Part shown: positions 35,101 through 41,649 of the stretch, one piece after another
Position numbering within the stretch: position 1 is the stretch's first letter
Layout: each line of letters starts with the position of its first letter
Assembly (NCBI GenBank): GCA_009667805.1
Contig: CM019071.1
Span: 49,420,693-49,484,692, forward strand
Direction of reading: 5' to 3'
Source of the DNA: Leptobrachium leishanense
Lineage: Eukaryota; Chordata; Amphibia; Anura; Megophryidae
Length of the DNA stretch: 64,000 nucleotides
Translations under genes and position numbers: made by a program
The notes under the pieces: model-generated
What the model was told of the DNA's origin: nothing
Database searches by the model: none
What the model saw: only the letters and a program-made list of their open reading frames with translations

Positions 35101-35118
35101 TCTCCAGGCATCCTATAA
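2089..35118 (+). CDS. MSH5: MSH5, meiotic MutS homologue (22 exons, 5' partial)
   Basis: MSH5 pairs with MSH4 (MutS-gamma) in the nucleus. The dimer clamps and stabilises recombination intermediates during meiosis and promotes crossovers; it does not bind mismatches. I joined 22 exons (2089-2169 through 35010-35118); every phase fits and they encode 742 residues plus TAA. Connector, lever and clamp regions of the MutS fold come first. The ATPase domain follows, with Walker A GPNSCGKS at about residues 501-508 of this partial protein, the STFMIDLNQ segment, Walker [13 protein letters not shown] with Asp580-Glu581, and the STNFHSL switch. The protein ends in TSPGIL, like other vertebrate MSH5 proteins. 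The human protein is about 834 residues, so roughly 90 N-terminal residues are missing; their exons are upstream or unrecognised. Introns are bloated by transposons, the largest being 26569-34727. No premature stop or frameshift was seen, so the gene looks functional. Confidence 0.96.
3014..3150. mobile_element. hAT-like MITE
   Basis: CAGGGCTGTCAAACTTCGAC at the left and GGGGGCCGTGAGTTTGACAG at the right are inverted ends. The centre has CAACTCCCATGATTGCATGG, typical of a common vertebrate hAT MITE. The right boundary is approximate. Confidence 0.7.
3722..5751 (+). pseudogene. CR1 reverse transcriptase, frame-broken
   Basis: The first frame (3722-5305) carries reverse transcriptase motifs: [14 protein letters not shown] near residue 320, [13 protein letters not shown] near 380 and LFADDTKI near 410, so the catalytic Asp pair is present. 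The frame is lost around 5200-5275, where a short duplicated GGCAGAATGC segment replaces expected sequence. The C-terminal part (thumb, [17 protein letters not shown]) continues in another frame from 5275 to 5751. The protein would not be made whole. Confidence 0.85.
3722..5827 (+). mobile_element. CR1-type LINE, 5' truncated
   Basis: A sense-oriented non-LTR retrotransposon sits in an MSH5 intron. The pol product resembles CR1 in its [20 protein letters not shown] and [10 protein letters not shown] segments. The tail matches the common vertebrate CR1 3' end (GACTAGATGGGCCGAAAGG, then TATCTGCCGACATCTTTCTA). No endonuclease domain is present, so the 5' half is missing. The left boundary is approximate. 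It ends about 76 bases before an MSH5 acceptor. Confidence 0.88.
5904..5969 (+). CDS. MSH5: MSH5 exon
   Basis: Acceptor TTTTACAG, donor TTCG|GTAGTA. It encodes the variable SDGQTDGR stretch and then [12 protein letters not shown], equivalent to the family's PEI..LP.VDFG. The acceptor lies only about 76 bases after the tail of the CR1 LINE. Confidence 0.9.
6552..6673 (+). CDS. MSH5: MSH5 exon
   Basis: Acceptor CACTCAG, donor ATG|GTAAGA. It encodes [11 protein letters not shown] and later [14 protein letters not shown], both highly conserved in MSH5. It ends in phase 0. Confidence 0.94.
7558..7667 (+). CDS. MSH5: MSH5 exon
   Basis: Acceptor CTCCCAG, donor CT|GTATGT. It encodes [20 protein letters not shown] and on to [10 protein letters not shown], a strongly conserved connector/lever segment. 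Confidence 0.95.
9080..9134. repeat. (AT)/(GT) microsatellite
   Basis: Alternating ATATAT and GTGTGT tracts in an MSH5 intron. Confidence 0.85.
9506..9541 (+). CDS. MSH5: MSH5 micro-exon (36 nt)
   Basis: Acceptor TCCATAG, donor AG|GTAATG. This very short exon encodes [11 protein letters not shown], matching LVNIDQDTYS of human MSH5. The phases join both neighbours. Confidence 0.92.
9784..9866 (+). CDS. MSH5: MSH5 exon
   Basis: Acceptor TTTCCAG, donor TATG|GTAATA. It encodes [15 protein letters not shown] and then VKEGLSLY, a conserved core segment. Confidence 0.94.
10336..11074 (-). mobile_element. Dispersed repeat family G, copy 1
   Basis: The reverse complement aligns with 18826-19560: CTCCATAGAGTCCATAGGAC, GGATCTCGCCTCTCG, GTTAACTTTTC, TAAGTATAGGGAGC, GTACAGTAA, GGTTTTTTAACCCGTT and an end GGTGATAGAGCCCC. 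It has several internal hairpins and no frame. Confidence 0.72.
11083..11258. mobile_element. hAT MITE, copy 1 (176 bp)
   Basis: The terminal inverted repeats CAGTGTTTCCCAAACCTGTC and its complement have a perfect 8-bp duplication CATTAGAC (11075-11082 and 11259-11266). Confidence 0.93.
11270..11570 (-). mobile_element. L2-like LINE 3' fragment
   Basis: ATTCCACAGCATTGTACAAT and GAGCTTACACTCTAAGAGGA resemble the L2 tail and adjacent segment in reverse. It is diverged and has no intact frame. Confidence 0.55.
11674..11719 (+). CDS. MSH5: MSH5 exon (46 nt)
   Basis: Acceptor TTGCCAG, donor AG|GTGGGT. It encodes [16 protein letters not shown], equivalent to GILNRCHCKWGEKLLR in human. Confidence 0.93.
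11875..12013 (+). CDS. MSH5: MSH5 exon
   Basis: Acceptor TTAAAG, donor CCA|GTGAGT. It encodes RPTRDQ, then [18 protein letters not shown] and IKNIP, matching the MutS core. Phase 0 at its end. Confidence 0.94.
12686..12748 (+). CDS. MSH5: MSH5 exon (63 nt)
   Basis: Acceptor CCCTCAG, donor AAG|GTACCG. It encodes [20 protein letters not shown], nearly identical to the human segment. Confidence 0.95.
13106..13234 (+). CDS. MSH5: MSH5 exon
   Basis: Acceptor TTTTCAG, donor GTG|GTCAGA. It encodes [19 protein letters not shown] and [12 protein letters not shown], in the core/lever helices. Confidence 0.94.
13903..14285. repeat. 42-bp minisatellite
   Basis: Nine copies of a 42-base unit with GTGTCACTGGGTGCATCCAT and TGTGTGATATTTTCC. 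The unit is a multiple of three and free of stops in several frames, giving 127-188 residue open frames that are not genes. Confidence 0.94.
14520..14701. mobile_element. hAT MITE, copy 2 (182 bp)
   Basis: Same family as 11083-11258. The flanks TTCTAAAC and CTCTAAAC match at 7 of 8. It is nested inside the piggyBac-like element 13797-14991. Confidence 0.9.
15219..15291 (+). CDS. MSH5: MSH5 exon
   Basis: Acceptor TTCACAG, donor A|GTGAGT. It encodes [16 protein letters not shown] and DPAVDE, the clamp-proximal region. Confidence 0.93.
15937..16262. repeat. Minisatellite A in the hAT element
   Basis: About ten copies of a 29-33 base unit built from CTCATGTATGGGTATATATT and TGCGGCCCCCAG, in two alternating variants. 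It gives 117-124 residue open frames that are not genes. Confidence 0.92.
16806..17090. repeat. Minisatellite B in the hAT element
   Basis: Seven or so copies of a 34-39 base unit with GAGCTTACAATCTAGAGGAG and CAGAGGGC. The core resembles a segment of L2 3' ends (GAGCTTACAATCTAG). Confidence 0.85.
17098..18013. repeat. Minisatellite C in the hAT element
   Basis: About 50 copies of a 16-19 base unit, CAGSTCATGGATTTGCCC with zero to two extra C. All three forward frames stay open for hundreds of residues as a by-product. Confidence 0.95.
18044..18304. repeat. Long near-perfect palindrome in the hAT element
   Basis: Two arms of about 130 bases are near-perfect reverse complements, meeting at GGTACTGAGACTCAGTACC with its centre at about 18174. 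It would form a very strong cruciform or hairpin. Confidence 0.93.
18535..18644 (+). CDS. MSH5: MSH5 exon
   Basis: Acceptor ATTACAG, donor CTG|GTGAGA. It encodes [20 protein letters not shown] and then CCVIYIPL, a conserved clamp segment. The acceptor is about 97 bases after the end of the large hAT element. Confidence 0.95.
18826..19560 (+). mobile_element. Dispersed repeat family G, copy 2
   Basis: Same blocks as copy 1, ending AATGTAATAGGGCCC at 19560. It contains a hairpin at about 18852-18917 (AAAACGGGGGCGCAAGGG and its complement) and a palindrome CCTGGTGTTAACGGATTCTG near 19250. The left end is approximate. Confidence 0.72.
20288..20368 (+). CDS. MSH5: MSH5 exon
   Basis: Acceptor CCTTTAG, donor ATG|GTAAGA. 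It encodes [13 protein letters not shown] and [10 protein letters not shown], strongly conserved. Confidence 0.95.
21102..21189 (+). CDS. MSH5: MSH5 exon
   Basis: Acceptor TTGTCAG, donor G|GTTAGT. It encodes [20 protein letters not shown], which immediately precedes the helical arm before the ATPase domain. Confidence 0.95.
21504..21690 (+). CDS. MSH5: MSH5 exon
   Basis: Acceptor CTCCACAG, donor CG|GTGAGA. It encodes [11 protein letters not shown] through [20 protein letters not shown] to YIKEGR. It corresponds to the MutS long helix leading into the ATPase. Confidence 0.93.
21792..21918 (+). CDS. MSH5: MSH5 exon, Walker A
   Basis: Acceptor TGCACAG, donor CAG|GTGAGA. It encodes RHPLM, FVPNST and then [16 protein letters not shown], which holds the ATP-binding P-loop with its conserved Lys and Ser. 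Confidence 0.97.
22240..22389 (+). CDS. MSH5: MSH5 exon, followed by a GC donor
   Basis: Acceptor CACTAG. It encodes [23 protein letters not shown] and [13 protein letters not shown]. The only boundary that keeps DLNQ joined to VARAV of the next exon is CAG|GCGAGT, a GC rather than GT donor. A nearby GTAAAT four bases further would break the frame. Confidence 0.95.
22676..22750 (+). CDS. MSH5: MSH5 exon, Walker B
   Basis: Acceptor AATGCAG, donor ACG|GTAAGC. It encodes [20 protein letters not shown] and then KGTNT. The Asp-Glu pair of Walker B and the GKGT signature are intact. Confidence 0.97.
23100..23560 (+). mobile_element. Dispersed repeat family G, copy 3 (captured in a hAT element)
   Basis: The right two thirds of the family (TTTGCGCTCCCCATGTTAAG, GTACAGTAACCTCGCGCT, GGTGATGGGGCCC), carried inside the hAT element 23019-24372. 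Confidence 0.7.
23700..24010. repeat. Minisatellite in the second hAT element
   Basis: About 13 copies of a 20-24 base unit, TCTCATGGATATTGCCCCC with AGC or AGG, akin to the unit at 17098-18013. Confidence 0.9.
24023..24335. repeat. Two adjacent long hairpins in the second hAT element
   Basis: The first hairpin (24023-24175) has arms of about 65 bases containing CTTCCTGCTTGAACGGCCGC and its complement. The second (about 24190-24335) has arms containing CAGCCATGGCTCGAGTCCTG and its complement. Together they resemble the palindrome at 18044-18304 in position but not in sequence. Confidence 0.85.
24500..24643 (+). CDS. MSH5: MSH5 exon, ATPase switch region
   Basis: Acceptor TCCTTAG, donor CAG|GTCAGG. 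It encodes [15 protein letters not shown] and [14 protein letters not shown]; the TNF.SL motif is the MutS H-loop region. The acceptor is about 127 bases downstream of the second hAT element. Confidence 0.96.
24644..26430. other. MSH5 intron, mostly unassigned
   Basis: Apart from the Harbinger-like MITE at 25706-25800 I recognise nothing. No coding frame of interest on either strand. Confidence 0.6.
25706..25800. mobile_element. Short Harbinger-like MITE
   Basis: 95 bases with inverted ends reading like GGTTATTCAGAGAGAGG and its complement, and an ATA duplication on both sides. Same end family as 27918-33436 and 57819-57999. Confidence 0.8.
26431..26568 (+). CDS. MSH5: MSH5 exon
   Basis: Acceptor ATCTGCAG, donor GAG|GTGAGA. 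It encodes [20 protein letters not shown] and [16 protein letters not shown], the end of the ATPase core where MutS proteins dimerise. Confidence 0.96.
26652..27671. repeat. GC-rich block, possible solo LTR
   Basis: A GC-rich block of about 1 kb bounded by TGTAGCGGATCC and GCGCGCTACA-like ends, with TATAAAAATA near 27593. It interrupts AT-rich intron sequence. No clear target duplication was found, so the LTR reading is tentative. Its 135-160 residue frames do not resemble known proteins. Confidence 0.35.
28406..28920. repeat. Sub-terminal hairpin cluster of the piggyBac element
   Basis: There are several near-perfect inverted repeats in a row: GGACGTACCATGTACGTCA with its partner near 28470, CTGGAAGCGATCGGATCGCT, ACAAGGATGCCTCGACATCG and others. 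Confidence 0.8.
29019..29222. repeat. Telomere-like TTAGGG/TAGGGG array inside the transposon
   Basis: About 200 bases of TTAGGG mixed with TTAGGGG and TAGGGG units. It is internal to the piggyBac element, not a chromosome end. Confidence 0.95.
29659..30330 (+). pseudogene. piggyBac transposase, N-terminal remnant
   Basis: An acidic N-terminus starts at the ATG at 29659 ([20 protein letters not shown]), followed by [16 protein letters not shown], then [18 protein letters not shown] and [15 protein letters not shown] in a second frame, and [18 protein letters not shown] in a third. These match the start of piggyBac transposases. It breaks off near 30310 before the catalytic aspartates, so it cannot be active. 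Two frame changes lie between 29950 and 30220. Confidence 0.88.
30382..32345. repeat. About six tandem copies of a 380-base repeat
   Basis: The marker GGGTGTACTCAGGAGATCTT or its variant GGGTGGTATCAATTTACTCA occurs at 30401, 30782, 31165, 31527, 31908 and 32293, 362 to 385 apart. The first three and the last three form two sub-types. No frame is conserved. Confidence 0.88.
34290..34603. mobile_element. piggyBac-like MITE (314 bp)
   Basis: The ends AGGGCCACTACCA and, inverted, TGGTAGTGGGCCT are flanked by TTAA (34286-34289 and 34604-34607). The body has CTTTATTTTTCCTTTTTACA, shared with 14738-14991 and 58295-58460. Confidence 0.88.
34728..34801 (+). CDS. MSH5: MSH5 exon
   Basis: Acceptor GTCCAAG, donor AA|GTGAGT. 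It encodes [13 protein letters not shown] and a charged tail. It is separated from the previous exon by an 8.2 kb transposon-filled intron. Confidence 0.92.
35010..35118 (+). CDS. MSH5: MSH5 terminal exon
   Basis: Acceptor CACGCAG. It encodes [20 protein letters not shown] and ends TSPGIL followed by TAA at 35116-35118. The LDLEDP.LDL motif is typical of the MSH5 C-terminus. Confidence 0.95.
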
Positions 35119-35752
35119 ACTGTGCCATAGTCTCCAACTAATTGAAGACTTCCCTCCAAGCCAGCCCATGTAAAGGAGGAGTTCAGGTTTTTAACCGTAA
35201 ACTAAACTTCTGTGCAACACATTATTCCACAGTTCATCCTTGTTAGTCTTATCATTATCCAGCCCGTAGGAACCAAGACATTTTCTGCTGTGTTTTCAGT
35301 TGAATGTGTCCACCGGCATATTGTGAGTTTAATCGTTTATTTGCTATACATGTTCGTGTCAAGCAGTCACTTTTTTCAAAATGTACAATGAACTGAAAGG
35401 GGTTATTCAGCGAAATTGGGATTGTTGGGACTAGTCGAGGAAAATGTAGAATTCAGGCCAAAATGTCTAAGCTTGAAATACAGCTGTGTTTAATATATTT
35501 TTTCCCCTCAAAATCACCTACACCTAAAACAGAACCTCAACCATTCTTGACAATTCTCAGTGTATTCTGACTAAACCTGAAGCTGTGAATTTGGACTTGC
35601 TGATCTCGGTGTGTAGCCCCCAGCTGCATTTTAACCTCCTATTGTGAGTGTTTGGTGGAAGGAAGCGTCCTCTGCCTGGTATTCACAGGAAAGGGTATCC
35701 TTGGAAAAAGTCACCTCCTTCTTTATGGGAACGGGGGGAAAAACGACACGAC

Positions 35753-35758
35753 AATAAA
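35753..35758 (+). terminator. Candidate MSH5 poly(A) signal
   Basis: AATAAA about 635 bases after the MSH5 stop, the first canonical hexamer I saw downstream. The 3' UTR would be 35119 to about 35780. Another AATAAA-type site lies near 36616. Confidence 0.55.
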
Positions 35759-36050
35759 GTCATCAAGAGAAAAGACACTCATTTGTAGACTCTAGTAAAA
35801 GAACTTGTTTTTGATGGGGGAAAATCACAATGTCCACATGTTGTTTTTAGTGCGACTTCGCACGTACTTGCATCAGTTTTCTGACGCAGGTATAGTGCTA
35901 GCACCACGCTCGACCTAGTAATAGGGTTAGTATTTTAAGGTTATGTTAGTATCTGTGCTTGTTTCAGGGGTACTTTTAACTTTTACTTTAATATCAAAAG
36001 AAGGAGCAGAATCTGCTGCCTAAAAATGACGCAAACACGGAGCAGAATCT

Positions 36051-36133
36051 GTAAGAATGTGGGTTTGTATCGTTATTGAAAGGCGCTGTTTAATACCTCT
36101 CCTTTCAATAACGATACAAACCCACATTCTTAC
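36051..36133. repeat. Perfect 33-bp hairpin
   Basis: GTAAGAATGTGGGTTTGTAT and on to 36083 is repeated exactly inverted at 36101-36133, with a 17-base loop. It sits within a wider inverted-repeat region (about 35850-36420) whose flanks share ACTAACCCTA-like and GACGCAAAC motifs, so a MITE origin is likely. Confidence 0.85.
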
Positions 36134-37849
36134 AAATCCAAACTGGTACCAACGTAACGGTGCTACCGTATCGTCAGAAGAGCAGCAGTAATACCATACA
36201 TACACTAACAACAAGCGCCGACAAGGAGTTTCCACCACACATTTCTTCACGGAGCAGAATCTGTTGGTTAGGTTTAACGGTCACCCTAAGAAAAAAATAC
36301 TAGCATAACTCTAAAATTAAAATACTAATTAAAATACTAACCCTAAAACACCACGAGTGTGATTTTTGCACTGTACTTGTGTCAGAACTCTGACGCAAAC
36401 ATGGTGCTAAATTGCACCGGAAAATTTATGCAAGGGTGTCATTATTTTAAGCTTTGTCTTAATGTGAGCTTCTGTTTTTTTTTTTCTCTCTCAGGAACTT
36501 TATTATCGCATTGTTTTTATGCATGTCCAGAAGGGGGCGACTTAGTCCCAGGAAAACAGGAAAGTGATGGCTGGAAATGTTTTTAGTTGATTACTTGTTA
36601 AATAAGGTGTTGTTAATAAAGTTGTTAAATGCTGTTAATAAACTGTAAACGCTAATGCTCCTGGGATAGGAAGTGATGGTTGAGAGTGTCTTTATCCAAT
36701 GCGTGCTAAATAAACTCCTTACTGCCACAAATCCCCTTTTTCTTCGTTATTTAGAAGAGATAAAGCTGCGCATTTAAAATGCATTTATTTATTCTTTGCG
36801 ATCGTTAATGATACCTCCGCAGGTTGCAACTTTTGCAATCCTACGACCTCAGATCTCCATGTTCGAAAATGTGGTCACCTTTGCGGCATATTCTGTTCTG
36901 TGGCTTCCTCATGACTGAAAAGCAGCAGGAGCATTTGTGGCTCGCTACACAGCAGCCTGTGGTTTCATTGGTTAGGACTCGCCTTCACTAGAGGTGCCTT
37001 GACGTTGGCAGGTGAGCTTACACTCAAATGGCCATTCGAGTAAACCAAAGACTCTTGTTGTGTTTTGTTTCACACAGTGTTATAGGAGTAAGCGCAGATG
37101 ACACCCCTTTTTTTTCTTGTTATGTTTTAATCCAAATATTGAGCTTGTTAATTTAAAAAAAAAAGCATTATAAAAATGCTTTGTAATTTTAGAGCCATAT
37201 AGTTTGGTGTGATTTATGTTATTTTTAACGATGTGGGATTTGGGTTAAGATCATGAGGTTGAATCCTGTATTTGTGAATACGATTCCCGCACTTGAGTAA
37301 CTTCCACGCAGCTTGATGGTCTCAGTAAGTGCTCAGCTACTGTAACATCTTACAAATGCATACTTCACATTCCAGGTGTTATTATGAACATGCTATTGCC
37401 TCACATGCTTAAAATCCAGCCTCCCTTCCCACCTGAAGACAAAATCACTCCCAGCAGCAGCATAAAGCATCACTTATGTGGCTTTGTAGTTCTCAAGCCA
37501 ATTTAGTTTGTTTGCCAAGTTGTGCCATACTATTCTGCAGTTTGACCACCACTTGCTTTTGAGGTGGTGGACCAGGGCCCATCATATCTATGTTGCGTTA
37601 TTCCTGCTCATCTGCACATAAATATGTAAACGTGACACGGGCAAAGACAGAAGCCTGTGATGACGCCAGCTTATGACGTGCATATCGCTAAAGTGTTAAT
37701 TGTGCTTTTTTTGTAATAGACTCGATCAGTCTTTGATTCCCCAGACTAGAAGAGCAGCCTGCGGGAAAATGAGCAGCTGGACACTTCTGTCGTATCCAGC
37801 TTCTGCTGTTGTCAAACACCTTTGCTGTCTTCCCCGACTAACCTCCGAA

Positions 37850-38560
37850 TTGACCCCGAATTGCACCGAACAGTGAAGTTCACCATTTGGTGCAATTTCG
37901 GGCGAATTCGTCTGTTCACAGAGCTGTCAATTCGCCAAATATAGAAAAATATGGTGCGATTCACTGCAGTTCTGTGGCACCAAAATTGCCCTACAGAAGA
38001 CTCTCATGGTCTTCTATTCACAGAATGCCAAATTGCACCAAAATTCCAGAGACATGCCCTGATTTTCAGTGTTTCAATTCGACAGGTTTAAACAGGCGAA
38101 TCCTAAAAGGATTCAATTAAAAAAGTAATATTTTTTAATTTTTTTTAAAGACTTGTTATTCTTTTAATTTTTTGCAAAATCCCTTTTTTGAAACTCCTTT
38201 TTGTACTTTTTAGAGGACATTTATATTTCTTTTTTTTAAAAAAAAAATACTTTTTTATTTTGTAGCCGACCTTTTTATTATTTTTTTAATATTTTATTAT
38301 TAAATATTATTATTTGGACACAGATTATTTATTTACACTTCTGTTAGGAGAATAGGAGTTTTCCTCTTTTTTTTTTCATTTCGGTAGAATGTGCCAATGC
38401 TAATTCTTGCCGACGTCCGATAACTGTTCCGGCGACTATTTCGGCAAAATATGGTGACCGTTCGCTAAATAGTGAATTCACAGTATTTTCATCAAAAGGA
38501 AATCGCCAAAGTGCGGCGAATTGCAGCAAAACACAAACCACCGATTTGTGAATAGACCCT
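37850..38560. repeat. AT-rich repeat related to 57216-58290
   Basis: It shares CTGATTTTCAGTGTTTCAAT and GGCGAATCCTAAAAGGATTC with 58207-58270 in inverted orientation. It ends near GATTTGTGAATAGACCC. No gene. Confidence 0.55.
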
Positions 38561-38890
38561 TAGATGCAACTTCTCAAAACTGGGAAACAGGCCCTAAAAA
38601 TGGATTAGCTTTAATACGTTCATCAGTATATTTTCTGTTACAGGGCAGCTCAGACGCGGTCAGGTGACCTTACTGTAAGAAAACGGAGTAAAAATTGTAA
38701 CAAAATAACAAGAAATCACATGGTGCAGACACATTTTGGAGACTGAAGACGATTTGGCCCTTTGAACCCATAAGTGTTTGTTGTGTGTGAAATATCCATT
38801 TCCCTTCACACTGCTACTTCCCGTCATATTTTTGCTGAGTTTATTCTGTGTTTTAAGGACTGCAACAATTTTGCCATTTCTGCCATCTAC

Positions 38891-39581
38891 GGCCCCTATT
38901 ACACGCTTCGCGCAAATGCGCTCGCACAGCGCATTTTTTTTTGCGCAGGCAAAAAACGTTATCGTGCGAAAATTAACGCGGCGTTCCGATCCAAGTGCAT
39001 TTTTTCAGCCTTCGTGTTTTTTCGTGCGCAAATCCGATGCGCAAATTCGTGCGCAAATGAACGTTGCGTGCAGGAATCGGTGGGCAATCAGAATTAAGAA
39101 CCACCATTTTCTAAAGTTAGGCTGTCAAAGTCAATCTGCGTATATGTGCTGCAGCAAAAAAATTTTTTGACAAATTATTAATTTTTTATGTCTGGGTATG
39201 TGTAGAATGTGTAACTGTACTGTGCTGTATTTTTTTTTTAATTGCTGAGTTATTTCGTTTCGGCCACAACGATCATGTTTGCAGTTAACACCGAGTTTTC
39301 AAAGACGTTACGAAAATTCGCGCAAACGTCGCTCGTACGACTTTGCGCGTAGATTGTAATACCATCCGCACCAACGCATTTGCGCTCACAATGTAAAGTA
39401 TAGGATGCGCGCACGAACTTGCGATCGCGCTGGGTTTGCGCAGGGTTAATAGCGGTAGATGATTACGCACATCGATTGCGCGAACGTCGTACTACAATGT
39501 TCCGCGCAAATGGTTTTGTCCTCGCGCAAAAGCGCATTTGTGCGCACGCAAATGCGCTGCGCGAAGCGTGTAATAGGGGCC
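38891..39581. mobile_element. CpG-rich inverted-repeat transposon, 691 bp
   Basis: The ends GGCCCCTATTACACGCTTCG and its complement form inverted repeats of about 24 bases, continuing imperfectly. A TAC duplication flanks it (38888-38890 and 39582-39584). The interior is full of GCGCAAATGCGC-like motifs. The 3-bp duplication points to a Harbinger-type element. No frame is convincing. Confidence 0.82.
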
Positions 39582-39734
39582 TACATGTTCACCTGTGATT
39601 TTCCTCTTTCTTATTTAATGCACCTCCACACCTTATATATCAATCTGTGGAGGACAGATAGGGCCTTTAACTAATGTTTAATATAAATATATATCTAGTT
39701 CGTATGAAAAAATAAAGAAAAAAATTGCCAGGTA

Positions 39735-40161
39735 AGGCTGGGGTCAGACTGAGGCAGTGCGAACGCGCGTGCAGGCGCACTTAATCACGGCCGTAGTAGC
39801 AGCAAATGACGGGCAATGACGGCCAATATACGAAGTACGGTCGCACAAAAGTCCGGCTGCGGAACGCAAGTGGCAAACGAACGCATTTTGTCGAGAACCT
39901 AAAACCGCTAGTACGGTTGTACAGAGTGCGCTGCGTCCGCTAGCGGCGTGTGTGCGTGAATTGGAGATGTCAGACACTGCTAATGTCCGGCCAACATAAC
40001 GTCCAGATGCACAAAGTGTTTTATTGATGATCCGTACAAAATCACGGACGCAAATGCGCATCGTATGACCGCTATCGCGTACTCCGTGAAAAAATGCGTC
40101 CATTCGTTCGAACGCACTTTTTCACAGACAACGTGAAAATGCGTTCGTCTGACCCTAGCCT
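39735..40161. mobile_element. Inverted-repeat element with GGGTCAGAC ends
   Basis: The left end AGGCTGGGGTCAGAC and the right end GTCTGACCCTAGCCT are inverted repeats. The interior is CpG-rich (CGGCCGTAGTAGCAGCAAAT). Related copies lie at 50768 and 63875. The target duplication is not clear. Confidence 0.72.
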
Positions 40162-40880
40162 CAGAGAGAGCTTACATGTGTCTCCGGCTGGTGAGAGAAC
40201 AGTCAGCACCTCACTACTCTTTTGCAATGTGATGATTTGCTATTTTGTAACACTCTCACCGTCATCCTTCCCTGCAGGGTTTCAGAAGGGGTTACCTGAC
40301 TTAACCTGTAGACAGGTAAACTGGAAACTTCAACAACAACTGACCGCTCCCACACAGACAAATGTCATGCTGAGCCGACGTGATACAAAGTAGAAAAGGT
40401 TTCATCATTCTCATTCTGTTTTTTTTTTGTTGTTTTTTTCATTCAGCTTCATTGGAAAACGTGTTCTAGGAAGCAGACGAAGGCATCATGAAGCACACTC
40501 CTTAAAACCCTGCACAGCAGCAGCACGCGATGACGTACATGTATTAACAGGTGAGCCCTGTTTCAGGAATGCAGAGACCCTTACAGCAGGGACAAAGAAC
40601 CTTCCACAAACATATTTGCACTTGACAGACTACTCTTTATATTCTAGTAATATTGTTGATAAATCTTTTCCTGATAACATGCTTTCTGAAGAATTTTTAA
40701 ATAATTCTTTCATTGTTAAAGTTAAAAAGGGGGTGGGGGATATGGGCTCCAGCGAATGAATATGAATGCCTTCTTTGTACAGGTTCAGTATCCCTTATCC
40801 AGAATTCCAAAATATTCTAAAGATACAGGATTTGTTTGAGTGGAACAGGACACTAAAAGTGGAAAAATCGCACTTCAGAC

Positions 40881-41403
40881 TGTTACCGGAATCCACTTGG
40901 TTCACTCGGGACGAGGCCGGACCGGACACGAGCAAGGATTGTCTGGACACGAGTCTCTTTAGGAAAGGCAAACTTTATTGTGACGTCACAGAAGATGCTC
41001 AGACAGGATTGAATCGCAAAGACTGAGCCCCGAGTTCACCCCGACAAGGGGTCTTATACCCCGAATACATAATTAGGTACATCCCAATTAGCCCACCTCC
41101 CGGTGACACTATCCCACCCCACGTGGGTTAATACCTCCCTTAGTCTAATACAAAGACATTCCATTAAATTGGCCATAAATTGGCCGTAAATTGGCAAACT
41201 TCATGTTAGTTTTGACAGATCATGATTAGTTCTTACATTCAGTCCGGGCTATGCTCGCCTCCCTAACGCCTGTACTTATTTGTTGCGGGTAGCACCTGGT
41301 CTATCTTCTATGCTTCCCTTTGTCTTGCTGGGGCCTCTGTGACCTTGATGTATCCACTTCTCATTCTATCCCTTCGTGCCAAGAACAGCCTCGATCTTTC
41401 TCA
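40881..41403 (-). repeat. ERV 3' LTR
   Basis: About 523 bp, the partner of 49137-49648. It has an extra 12-base GGCCGTAAATT-type repeat. The TATA-like motif (41053-41059) and AATAAA (40974-40979) are conserved, so the transcript would end in this LTR. Confidence 0.88.
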
Positions 41404-41649
41404 GGTTTTAATTGCTTTTCTGCTAATCTAACACATTCCTAAATTTCTACGTATGCTTCATTCTAGTTTCAGCTAAAACCTACCTAGTTATTTTCAAGTG
41501 AACCAATATTCTGAACAAGATGGCCGCCTGGCTTATAATGGCGGCCAGCTTCTAGCCTGATTCCACTTCATTCCCCCCTTGGCTCAAGCCTCAGGTTCTT
41601 CTCCTGAGTCTTGTAGCCATTACACCTCACTATTATTATTCTTAAGTTC

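Larger units (their letters stand above)
35119..40880. other. Region downstream of MSH5, no gene
   Basis: It holds the MSH5 3' UTR, the hairpin region near 36051, AT-rich repeat 37850-38560 and two inverted-repeat elements. 36.4-37.8 kb and 40.2-40.9 kb show nothing I can name. Confidence 0.6.
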
